From: Manihot esculenta
Lineage: Eukaryota; Streptophyta; Magnoliopsida; Malpighiales; Euphorbiaceae
Assembly: GCF_001659605.2 (NCBI RefSeq)
Contig: NC_035169.2
Span: 4,454,110 to 4,518,109 of the forward strand
Reading direction: 5' to 3'
DNA: 64,000 bases
Part shown: in pieces, positions 12,401 through 24,400 of the stretch
How positions within the stretch are numbered: position 1 is the stretch's first letter
How the letters are laid out: each line of letters opens with the position of its first letter
The notes under the pieces: model-generated
Told to the model about the DNA's origin: nothing
The model's database searches: none
What the model saw: the letters and a program-made list of their open reading frames with translations, nothing else
Translations under genes and position numbers: made by a program

Positions 12401-15400
12401 GGCAAAAGATTGAGTCCGGATGCATTTCTACTAGTTTTGTCAACTCAAATGATCAGCTAGCTGATGTTTTCACAAAATCACTTCGAGGACCACGAATCGA
12501 GTATATCTGTAACAAGCTTGGAGCATATGATATGTACGCTCCAGCTTGAAGGGGAGTGTTGAGATTATTTCTGTAAATAGGAATATGATTGTGTGATAAT
12601 TAGGGATATGATTGTGGGATATGATTGGGATATGATTAGGAAATTAATTTATTTTCTTACCTAGTGTGTACCCTTGTAAGTAGTATATATACCCCAATTA
12701 GCTTGAGGGGAATAATTAAGTATTTTCTCTCAAACCTATGCTCTCCTTTTCTTCTTTTCATCAAAGTTTCACTGGTCACATTTTTTCAGATACTTGTAAG
12801 AGCTGTCCCAATAAAACAAGGTCACAAATTGAATATCATTTGGCCAATAACTCCAGGAATTCTTCACTACAAGGAAGGGCCATGCAGGTATCTTAGCCAT
12901 CTTATTGGCCATGAGGGAGAAGGATCTTTGTTTTATGTCTTGAAAACTTTGGGTAGGTTTTTCGTGTCCTTTATATGCTTTTGGCAATGGCATTTATGTA
13001 TTTATGTAATTATATTCCTGAAATTGAACCACTTATTTTGTTAAAAAATTATATATCCTTGGAGGATTTAGTTTTGCTTTGTTTTTCGAATATGCTATCA
13101 TTTATTTTTTATGCCATTTTCCTTGGAAATAAACATAGATGACAAGCACAAAAAAATGCAAGAAAAGTTAATGGCCTTAGTAGCCATTTTAGATGCCTTT
13201 CAGAAGTCCTATTGTAAGAGTAAAGGTAATATGATGTCGTTTATTTGATTTCATGGGACGTGTTCCTTCTTTATGCTTGATGTTGGGGAGCATGTTTCTC
13301 TATACTGTTATTACCTGACTGGTGTATTGTTTAGCACAATTTATGAGCACAGAGAATGATTGCTTTCATTTAAAATTTCTTTTTGGAGCATTATGTAATT
13401 CTAGGAGCTTGTCATTGGCTATGAATCCAATGGTTATTAGGATTATGCACCACGCAGTCGGACAAATTATAGATTGGGGAAAAATTAGGTCCCTTGTAAC
13501 AAATCCTGCATATAATCCTTTATTGGTGACTGTACTTCCTGGGATATTGGGACCACTTATAAGCTGACAATCTCTTCATGCCTGCAATGCATAATCACTG
13601 GGAACAAATCTGGACTGTTAAAATTGCTTTTTCAGGACCTCAGCTTGATTTTTTTCAAAGATATACAATTTATAGAGGAAGCTCCGAAGCTTTTATTGAG
13701 ATTAAAATGCTTTGAAAGTTGTAGAAATATAATATTTATTGTTGTTTCACAATAGAGATTACAACCTATTTATATTTGAGTGACAGTATCTGACGGTATC
13801 TAAATAGGAAGGAAAATCAAGTCTATGATTATACAATTCTTAAGATTAAGCAATCGACCCATCTATCAATATTTACTTCCTATATTAATATATTTACTTC
13901 CTATAATCTATAACACTCCCCCTCAAGTTGGAGCATAAATGTTAATCATGCCCAACTTGTTACATATATAATCAAACTCGTCCCATACAACTTAGCAGAA
14001 CCGAATTTGTGAACTCAACTTCTTCCAATAATTGACGTACCCACAAAACTTCACAAATGGTTTCTGTCATGACTCGACATTCAAGTTCATCACTAGAACG
14101 GGAGACCGCATTTTCTCAGCTTGGTAAAACGCCTTACACACATTATAAATACGAGAAATATTCCCTTTGCCAGAATATAGAAATTCCAAATACTCGATTA
14201 ATTCTTTAATAAATTCAGAATGATTAATAAGACTAATCACCTTACTGTGAATAGAATTTTGAATCCGTGAACAGTACTCGATGAAAAGTACTCCTGGCTC
14301 GTGAACAGTACCTGATGAACAGTACTCGTGAACAGTAGCCGATGAACAGTACTTGATGAACAGAGCCCTAAGTCTCCAAATGTTACCCTTTATGGATAAC
14401 TCAAATGTATAGAACCCTAAATCTCCAAATGTTACCCTTTATGAGTAACCTAAATAAAGAGAGCTCTAAGTCTCCAAATATTACCCTTTATGAGTAACCC
14501 AAATGAACAGAGCCCTAGGTCTCCAAATGTTACGCTTTATGAGTAACCCAAATGAACAGAGCCCTAGATCTCTAAATGTTACCCTTTATGAGTAACCCAA
14601 ATGAACAGAGCTCTAGGTCTCCAAATGTTACCCTTTACGAGTAACCTAAATGTACAGAGCCCTAAGTCTCCAAATGTTACCCTTTATAAGTAACCCAAAT
14701 GAACAGACCCCTAAGTCTCCAAATGTTACCTTTATGAGTAACCCAAATGAACAGTATCAAAAAAAAAAAAATAACCTCTACCCAACACCCAAACGAACCG
14801 CAAATTTGACAAGGGAGCTGGCTCTGATACCATGTAGAAATATAATATATTATTGTTGTTTCACAATAAAGATTACAACCTATTTATACTTGAGTGACGG
14901 TATCTAAACAGGAAGGAAAATCAAGTCTATGATTATACAATTCCTAAGATTAAGCAACCGACTCATCTATCAATATTTACTTCCTATATTAATATATTTA
15001 CTTCCTATAATCTATAAAAAAAGTTAAAGGCAAGATTTATGAGTGTGGTTCCCATATATCTTGCTCTGTGGGATCTGTTTGTGAAGATAGCTTAGATAGT
15101 TATAAAGGATATCATTTATCAAGATAGAATTTTGGGCATAAATGTACTACCTGTTCTATTGAAGATATTTTGCAGATAGCACGTGCATGTATAAATCATA
15201 TCTGCAGAGGATGATTCTTTTCTTTTTACAGATATTAAAATTACAGAACTTAGTGTTTGACGTTTTTATTATGACTCTCATATGTTACTCCCCTTTTTGT
15301 GCCCTTTGTTAGAATTGATGAGATTCAATGCTCCAACTTAAGGAGGGTTGCTATGGAAAGTTAATACGTATTTATATGTTCTTAATTAAGGAGATTTTAC

Positions 15401-18400
15401 ATGTTTCTATTCAATTTGAGAATTCCTTAATTTACCGGAGCATGCTATATATGTCTTCGATATTCCAAATGAATATAAAAGCTTATGTATTTAACAAAGA
15501 TGTAGTCTTTTGAAGTTTTGTCTGTAGACGTATACTCTCATAGCTAAACTACATCAATTTTCTTCTGTTATTTTCCGTATCTTCTATTGTTCTAACTTAA
15601 ACACCCTCATTTATTTTTGACTTTTTCTTGTCTGGGAACCTATTACACTAACCATATGATTTGGTTCTTGGGGAAATCCAGGATGGGCTACTGGTTTGAC
15701 TGCAGGTGAAGGGGACTGGACAACAGAGTTTTCTTTTTTTAAAGTAGTAATTGATCTGACTGATGTTGGTCATGGTTAGTTTTAGTATTCTTTCCTACTT
15801 CAGTTTTGTCGGATTGGTTTGTATTGCAAGTCTTGGACTTATCTTTTGACAGACCTGCAAAGATTTATTTTAGCTTATTTTCCTGGCACCTCGCTCTAAT
15901 ACTTTTTTCTGGGTAATTATCTCGATTCAATGCAGAGCACATGCAGGATATTATAGGGGTGCTATTCAAATACATTCATCTCTTGCAGCAATCTGGTGTT
16001 TGCAAATGGATGTTTGATGAGGTATGACAATGTATTTGTGCATTTTCTGATGATGAATCAAACTTCAAAATATAATCTTGATCTTGTAAATCATAATGTT
16101 CGAAATTTATCCTGTTAATACACATAGACCAGTCACTGGAAAGAGCTCCATGTCTTAATAATTCTTGGTGTTTGGAAACCCTACCAAATCTACATCTTAT
16201 CTTTAGTAGAGTTGAGATATTGAGATTTTTGGTAATGATTTTTAAATTTCCCCTTGTGCTTGACTTCTACATTCATGCAAAATGATTTGGACCAACTTTC
16301 ATGTTCTATGTTTTCTTGCAGTTGAATGCTCTGATTCAATTAACCTTATTTTCCTTCTAACAAATAAAATATGGCAACATATTAATTGGCTTATATAATT
16401 TGAATAAAGATTGCTTGAGCAGAACCTTCTTAATAATATTTTAGATAGCATCATGGGTTAAAAACATGTCACAGTTTGAGATCAATATTTTCATGATTCA
16501 TCATGAGAGTTTTTATGCTTTTCCATTGAGAATTGTTGTTTTACCTGAGCATTTATCATCTTTATTTGTGAAGTTTCTACCTTACTATTAGTTATCTTTA
16601 ACATTTTTCTTGAAGATTCTATTAACATTTTATCATTTGATGAAGCTTGCTGCTGTTTGCGAGACAATGTTTCATTATCAAGACAAAAGCTCTCCGATTG
16701 ATTATGTGGTCAAAACTGCATCTAATATGGAGGCAAGTTTGATTCTTTTTCTTCCTTTCCATTTTTTAATGTGCTACCTTTTAGATTTGTATAGTTTTGT
16801 TTCCTTGGGATGACATTGTAGTTTACTCAAAATGTTATTTTGGTGCGAATTGTGCTAAAATTTCTCCTATAGTTAGGTAGTGGGAAAAGCCCATTGAAAA
16901 TAGCTAGCATTTTATTTCCATGCATCCTCCAAGTGATGAAGTGGTTATGTTTGGTTTAATTGTTGAATATAGTTGATAGCTGCTGCTGATAGCTAATAGC
17001 TTGTAGCTTATAGTTTATTATAACTGGTAGCTAATAACTAATTCTACCTTACATATCTTAAGTGTCCAGTAAATTATGCCTAATTATTACTATTAGCATG
17101 TAAAATAGCTAATAAAGGTACATATCAATTTATTTTAATTTTGGGAGAAATTTTTTAATTCTATTCCAATTGAATTGATTTTTACAAGCTACACAAAGAA
17201 TCAACCTAAATTAGAAATATTTATGATAAGAATAAAATCTCTATAATCAAGCCCTATAATCAAGTCTAATTAGGATCCCAAATATCTGAATCTAATTAGA
17301 AATTGGTCAATACTCCCCCTCAAGTTGGTGCATAGATATCGCACATGTCCAATTTACAAATCAAAGTGTAATGGAGCTTGTTGTTGAGCCCATTGGTAAA
17401 CACACAGCTCGCTGTTTATCGGAAGTCACATGATCTAATCTCAAGATATCATTTATTAACTTCTAAATTGTTGATCAATCTCTATGTGCTTTGTTCGGTG
17501 ATATTGAACTGGATTGTGAGCTATACGGATGGCAACTTTATTATCACAGTACAAGAGAAGTTTGTCCCTCTCCAATAGTTTCAATCTCTCTAACAATCTC
17601 TGCAACCATAGGAGTTCACAAACACCTTGTGTCATCATTCTATACTCCGCCTGAGCAATTGATCGAGCAACAATACTTTGCTTTTTCTTCTCCAAGTGAT
17701 AAGGTTTCCTCCTACAAGTGTACAGTAACTACTAGTCAATCTCTTATCATCAAGGATCCAACCTATTCTGCATCAGCGAGTGCGTGTATGCGGAGGTGAC
17801 CATATTTAGAGAATAGGAGACTTTTTCTAGAAGCAGACTTTAAGTATCACAAAAGGTGAAAAACAACTAGCATGTGAGACTCACGAGGATCATGCCTAAC
17901 TGACTGCATATGCTATGTCTGCTTGAGTATGCGAAAGATAAATCAATTTACCTATTAATCTCTGATATTTGCCAATATCCACTGATTCACCAATCTCTGC
18001 TTGTAGCTTGTGATTGTTCAATGGGGTTTCTGCTAGTTTACAGCTTAACATACCAGTTTCTTCCAAAAGATCCAGAATGTATTTTCTTTGAGAAATAAAG
18101 ATTTCCTTCTTTGATCTGGCAACCTCGAGTCCCAAGAAATATTGAAGTTTTTTTTAAATCTTTAATTTTAAACTCATGAGCCAAAACCTTTTTCAATCGA
18201 GTCATCTCTTCAATGTCATCCCCCTTTATTACTATGTCATCAACATAAACTATGAAAAGAGTAATTTTACCCTTATGATATCTGATAAATAGAGTATGGT
18301 CAGTATTGCTCTATTGATAGCCAAAGGAAATTATAGCTCTGCTGAATTGATCAAACTAGGCTCTGGGAGACTGCTTCAATCCCTTCTTTAGCCTGCGCTC

Positions 18401-21400
18401 CTTTCCTTGTATTTTTTCATCAACAAATTCAGGAGGGATTTTCATTTACACTTTTTCCTCCAAGTCTCCATAGAGAAATGCATTTTTCACATCAAAGTGT
18501 TGTAAGTTCCAGTTAAGATTGATAGCACAAGATAACAATACGCTGATTGAGTTCATTTCTAGAATAGGGGCAAATGTCTTCTGGTAATCCACTCTAAAGT
18601 TTTGAGTGTATCCTTTGATAACTAGTATGATCTTAAATCTTTCAATTGATTCTGCTTTGTGTTTCACAATGAATACCCATTTATAGCCAACATGTTTTTT
18701 CCAAATGGAAGAGACATAAACTCCCAGATCTCATTTTTAGTCAGAACTTTCATTTTTTTAATCATTGCTCCCTTTTAATTAGAATCTTGAAAAGCTTCCT
18801 TCCAATCTTATGGGATTGACACAGAGGAAATAGATAAGGTAAAAACTTTATAGGATGGAGACAAAGAATCATAACAGAGAAAGTTAGAAATAGAGTGTTT
18901 TGTGCAAGATCTAACTCAATTTCTTTGAGTAATTGGTTTATCTAGATCATCAATGGGCTCAAGGTTTAGGGATGACTCACTAGATGGAGAACATAAAGAT
19001 TTATGATACTGAGTAGACTGCACAATGACTTTTTCTGCTTCTGTTGTATCTCTTCTTAAGTGTCTTCTTAAATCTGATTTATCCAAACGCTCAACTATTA
19101 TTTTTTCTTGATCACCATTACTCTCTTCCTGTATAGTAGTTTCCTCTAGAGTAAAATGCTCTAGAGTTATAGGACTAGGAATCACCTCTTCTCTCTCATT
19201 GTTCTCTAAGAGATGATGGAGTAGTACTGAAGTAAGGTTGAGTCTCTCTAAATGTAATATCCATATTGTTAAAGTATTTTTGAGATGGAGGAGGGTAACA
19301 CTTGTAACCCTTCTGTGTGAAAAAGTAACTAATAAACACACGTTTAAGAGCCTTCGGATTGATCTTTCCACTTGTCCTAGTATGAACAAAATACGTACAT
19401 CCAAATACCTTTGGTGGAACAGTATAAGTATTTTTCTCTTGTAGTATTTCTAAAGGGCTTTTGAAGGCAAGAACTTTGAGAGGTATTTTATTAATGAGAT
19501 AAACTGCATCTGAGATTGCAATCTCCCTAATACGTTTTTGGAAGGTTCATTTTGAAAAGGAGAGATCGGACTACGTTCAATAGGTGTTTATTTTTTCTTT
19601 CAGTAACACCATTTTGGGCACTAGTATAAGGATAACTAATTTGATGTAGTATCCCATTAAACTCCTGATGAGCAGAAAAACGTCCATCCATGTACTTTGT
19701 GCCATTATCAGTTCTTAAAATTTTTATATTAGTATCAAATTAAGTACAAACCATGTTGTGAAAAGATTGAAAGCAAGAAAACACATTATTTTTTGCCTTT
19801 ATCAAATAACCCAAGTTAAACGAGCCAATAAAAGTAACAAAGCAATGATTGCCAGATATTGAGACCATTTGAGCAGTAGGTCCCCAAACATCAGAATGGA
19901 TGGTCACAAAAGGGCTCAGCAACACAAAGAGGTAGAAACGACTAAGTTACTGTTAAAACACCTTGAAAAATCCAAAGAAGAATCCGATCATGGAACAGGG
20001 CCAGTCAAAGGCGTGACATGCCGTAAAGAGGGCCGAAAAGGAGCGCCGACAGAAAAGAACACCGAAGGAAGGCTCACGCACCAGCATGTGGAAGGAGATG
20101 CAAAAGCTGTGGCAGAGCGTGACGACACGTGCGTGGTTGGAGCCGCGTCGTTAGGGATTGGCTGGAAATTTGATGGGCTTTCCTTCTGTACAAGTGGTGT
20201 CGAACAACTACCTTGATATAGTCGCCTAGAAGCTTGACTTATCAGTTAATCCTAATTTTTTTGGTGACAGATCTGAAAGCTATGCCAATTAAAGTGGCAA
20301 GACTATGATACTATGAAGAATTTTTGGAGGAAATTTTTTATGCTATTCCAATTAAATTGATCTTTACAAGGTTGGACTATTTATACACAAAGAATCAAAC
20401 TAAATTAGGAATATTTATAATAAGAATAAAATCCCTATAATCAAGCCTAATTAGAATTCCAAATATTTGAATCCTTCTAATTAGGAACCTTTTATGTTGG
20501 TCAATACTTCCCTGAATGAGCAGGCTATTCTGGGGTATAAACTGAATGATGGATTGTTGTTGTATAAGGAGAGGTTGTATGTGGGATCCAACACAGGGCT
20601 GAAGCAGAAACTTTTAGAGCTTTACCATGCCACAGCCTTAGGTGGGCACTCTGGGATTAATGCTACTAGAGACATTTCTTTTGGCCAAGGATGTTAACTG
20701 ATGTATTGCAGTTTGTCAAGGGTTGTGACACTTGCTTTAGATGTAAGGGGGAGCACTACCTTTCTCCTGGTCTATTGCAGCCTTTGCCCATTCCACAGCA
20801 GGCTTGGCAGCATATTTCTATGGATTTTATCGAGCATTTGCCTAAGTCAAAGGAAAAGGATACAATTTTGATAGTGCTGTGTCGTTTCACCAAGTGTGCT
20901 CACTTCATTGGAATTTCCCACCCCTTCTCTGCCTCTATTGTTGCTAAAGTATTCCTGGATACAGTATTCAGATTGCATGGAGCTCCTCAGTCCATTGTAT
21001 CTGACAGAGATAAGCTTTTTACAAGTCTTTTTTGGAGGGATCTCTTTAAATGCTTAGGGATACAACTAGCTTACTCTTCTGCGTATCATCCTCAATCAGA
21101 TGGGCAAATGGAGAGTTAATCAATGTGTAGACATACAACTACCTTGGTGTATGATTCAGTTGCAGCCAAAGGCCTGGTTTAGTTGGTTAGCCTTAGCTGA
21201 GTGGTGGTACAACACTTCCACCCATAGTGCCATAAAGATGTCTCCATTTGAAGCATTATATGGTTACTCCCCTCCATTATTACCTATGCGGACTTTATAG
21301 GATCCAGTAGTGGGAGATGTGGAGGCACTACTCCAGAAACGGCAGCATTGGAATAACCTTCTTAGGGAAAATTTGCAGGTGGCTCAGAAGAGAATGAGGC

Positions 21401-24400
21401 AACAGGCTAATAAGAAAAGAAGTGAGAGGACCTTTGAGGCAGGTGATTGGGTGCATCTCAAGCTTCAGCCGTACAGACAAAGTTCCTTGGCCTTAAGACA
21501 GAGTTTGAAGATGAGTGCTAAATAATATGGGCCATTCCAGGTGCTGGAAAAATTGGAGCAGTTGCAGTTGCCAGAATCCTCTTCCATACACCCAGTTTTT
21601 CATGTATCCTTGCTGAAGAAAAAGTTAGGGAGGGAAAAACAGTTATTGTCGATTTGCCTATCACTCAGGACCAGGAAATAGTGGTTGCCCCTGAGAAAGT
21701 CCTAGCTACAAGGTGGGTGACAAGAGGAGACAGCAAGGTATTCCAGGGATTGATTAAATGGCTGAATCTGTCTACTAAGGACTCTACATGGGAAGACAAG
21801 AGCTTTATTGAAGCACAGTTTCCAGCCTTCTCCCATTTTGGGGACAAGAATGTGCTGAAGAGAGGGGTATTATTACACATACGAGAAAGAAGTATAGGAA
21901 TAAAGAGAGTTGAGATTAGGAGGGAAAAGCAGTTATGTTGTTGTAACAAACTGCCAGCTCACTCAGTGTATATAAAGTGAGCTGAGTAGCTCTCCAGATT
22001 CATTCAAGAATCACCAACTCTCTTCCTCTCAAGTTCTCTCTTCTTCTGTAATTTCTCCCTAAATCTTCTCTTCTCTCCTTTCTTCTCTATTCTTCCTATC
22101 TTCCTCCTTCTTCTCCTTTGTTAGGGCTTCCCTAACATGTAAGTACTGACTCAAGACCCATGAGAGGTTGTCTGCAATCCAGCCAATGAGATACCAAAGA
22201 CATTTTAGTACGGTTTAAACTATTGATTTATGTAATTGGACTCTCTCTCTCTCTCTCTCTCAATGCCTTAAAACAGAAAACCCATTTGCAAATTGATGCT
22301 TCCCGAAACTATCCCATGTCTTTCTCTTTATTGCGCAACTCAATTGACGACTCCGTAACAGATTCATCTTCTCCTCCATGGTGAAATAGCTTGTGTCTTC
22401 CTTCAAAATCAGGAGTTGCCTTCTTAGATTGAAATATGCAAAGATCCTTTCTTTTTAGATTGCAGTGTCTATTGATATCTAAGGAAGCTTGCCTAGGGTG
22501 AAGAGTACTTTAGTGAAAGTAAAGGGAAAAGTCCATTCTTTCTCCATCTAATCTCTACTTCCCCCAAAAAAATTTCAGATTCGTTAAACAATGAGGCACA
22601 AGAAAATGAGCCACTATAATTTAGCCGATAATATCCTTGAAAGTCGGCCAAAGTCATCCAACCCTACAAAGCCACTTAAGCCACTGTATTTTGGCTGATA
22701 GTGTCCCTGAAAGTTAGCCAAAGTCACCCAAGCCATTTGAGGAGCACCCTACAGAGCCACTATAATTTAGCTAGTGGCTCCTTGTCTGAAGAATCTAAAA
22801 ATTCATCTGGAGCAGCTACTGATTCGGTTAAGGAAGAGTGGAAATTACTCTTTGGTTTCACTAATTTACGTTTCACCCTATCCTTTAAGCAAGCTTCGTA
22901 AACAATGAAATCTATAACTAAAAGAATCTTTGGGTATTTCAATTTGAGAAGGGATTGCTCAATTTTGAAGAAAGACAAGCTATTTTGGTGAATGGAGAAG
23001 ATGAGTCTGGTGAGGAGCATCACTTGAGTAGCATGATGGAGAGAAAAGGGACTGGAGAGTCTCGGGGAGCGACGTGAAGCGTCTATTTTCAAATAGATTT
23101 TCTTTTTTAAGGCGTTGTGAGAGAGAGATTCAAGAGGATCTTCGGTATCTCCTTGGTTGGGTAACGAACGTGCGTCTCATGGGTTTTTGGTCGGTACTTA
23201 GCAAACATCGGTGAGGAAGGATCTGCGAAGGATCAGCTCAATATTAGGGATGAAAGCTTCGATACTGATGAAGAAGCAACTTTTGAAACAAGGAGAGAAA
23301 AGTGATAAAGCTGCTACAATTCGGCTGGGTTGAGAAGAGGAGAAGGTGAGATTCAAACAATAAGTTGTTAGGGAAGGATTACCTTTTTGATGTACTGGTT
23401 ACAAGAGACGGATGTAACTTTTGTCCAATGAGTTTAAATAAATAAAAAAGGCTCATTTAATGAAGATCTGAAAAGTGGAACACCTTTTTCTTTTGAAAAA
23501 TGACTAGGCAAGTCTCAAGAAAAGTTTGCATAAGCAAAAAGATATAATATGTTGAATCCCACATCGATTGTGGAAAGGGGTAATGTGCCCCTTATATGGG
23601 CCATAAGCACTCCTCCCCCTTGAACTAGTTTTTGGGTAAGTTATGCCCGATCCAAATTTAACATGGTATCAGAGCCTCCCATCCAATGTTGAGCCTCCCA
23701 TAAATATGTCATGCACCGGTAAAATTCTAAGCGTGGGGGTGTGTTGAATCTCACATCGGTTGTAGAAAGAGGTAATGTGCCCCTTGTATGGGCCATAGGC
23801 AATCCTCCCCCTTGAGCTAGCTTTTTGGGGTGAGTTAGTCTTGGTCCAAATTTAACATGGTATCAAAGCCTCCCCATCTGATATTGGGCCTCTCATAAAT
23901 ATGTCACGCACCAGTAAAAAATTCTGGGCGTGAGGGAGTGTGTTGAATCCCACATTGGTTGTGAAAAGGGTAATGTGTCCCTTATATGGGCCATAGGCAC
24001 TCCTCCCCCTTGAGCTAGCTTTTGGGGTGAGTTAGGCCTGACCCAAATTTAACATAATAGAAGATTTTTTTTCTCATATACTATGATTAGTTTCCTTCGT
24101 AAATGCCTGTTCATTATGTGATTATACAAGTTCAAATGTTACTGTTATCTCTAGATCTCTATATCTCCACTTGTAAAACTTGAAAGTGAATTTATTTACT
24201 GAACAGTGATTTATTAGTATGTATTGGATTATTTTTCTTGTTTGTTTTTTCTAGATATATCCTCCTCAAGATTGGTTGGTTGGGTCATCATTGCCTTCGA
24301 ATTTCAATTCAAGCACAATTCAAATGGTATTGGATGAGCTTTCTCCAAATAATGTCCGGTAAGTTAATTACTAAAGAATTTATGGCTCAAAGGCTGAATA

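Larger units (their letters stand above)
8564..12776 (+). mobile_element. Ty1/copia LTR retrotransposon A, complete ends, defective
   Basis: The element spans 8,569-12,771 and is flanked by the 5-bp target duplication CTGGT (8,564-8,568 and 12,772-12,776). It lies in intron 9 of the M16 gene, in the same orientation. The two LTRs are 215 bp each and differ at about four positions. A primer site complementary to tRNA-Met starts at 8,784, and a polypurine tract (GAAGGGGAGTG) precedes the 3' LTR. The order protease, integrase, reverse transcriptase, RNase H is that of Ty1/copia. The gag part is absent: only about 430 bp, GC-rich and without a gag-like frame, separates the primer site from the protease. 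Insertion stopped 13 bp short of the exon 10 acceptor. Confidence 0.95.
13715..15024 (-). mobile_element. Deleted copia element B1 with tandem-repeat leader
   Basis: The element spans 13,720-15,019 on the minus strand and is flanked by AAAGT (13,715-13,719 and 15,020-15,024). LTRs are at 13,720-13,915 (3') and 14,833-15,019 (5'); they match those of copia B2 at 27,052 and 30,881. The complement of a tRNA-Met primer site (GCTCTGATACCA) abuts the 5' LTR, and a polypurine tract complement (CTCCCCCTCAAG) abuts the 3' LTR. Inside are only a gag fragment (about 14,120-14,270) and the end of RNase H (about 13,925-14,115). Protease, integrase and most of reverse transcriptase are gone. An eight-copy 49-bp array fills the leader. 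Confidence 0.92.

Noticed and set aside
12664..13044. 126-codon open frame over the 3' LTR and exon 10
   Set aside because: It reads the LTR, then exon 10 in its true frame, then intron 10. The protein match is confined to exon 10, so it is a read-through artefact.
14270..14760. CRISPR-like array
   Set aside because: The direct repeats are contiguous 49-bp units without unique spacers, inside an LTR element of a plant nuclear genome.
16975..17060. microRNA-like hairpin in intron 13
   Set aside because: TAGCT-rich repeats can fold, but the arms are short and AT-rich and no miRNA-like duplex is clear. More likely a worn MITE.
19869..20216. 115-codon plus-strand open frame
   Set aside because: It runs against the direction of X1 and lies in its untranslated leader, which is CG-rich. 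The same leader in X2 (31,071-31,488) does not keep the frame.
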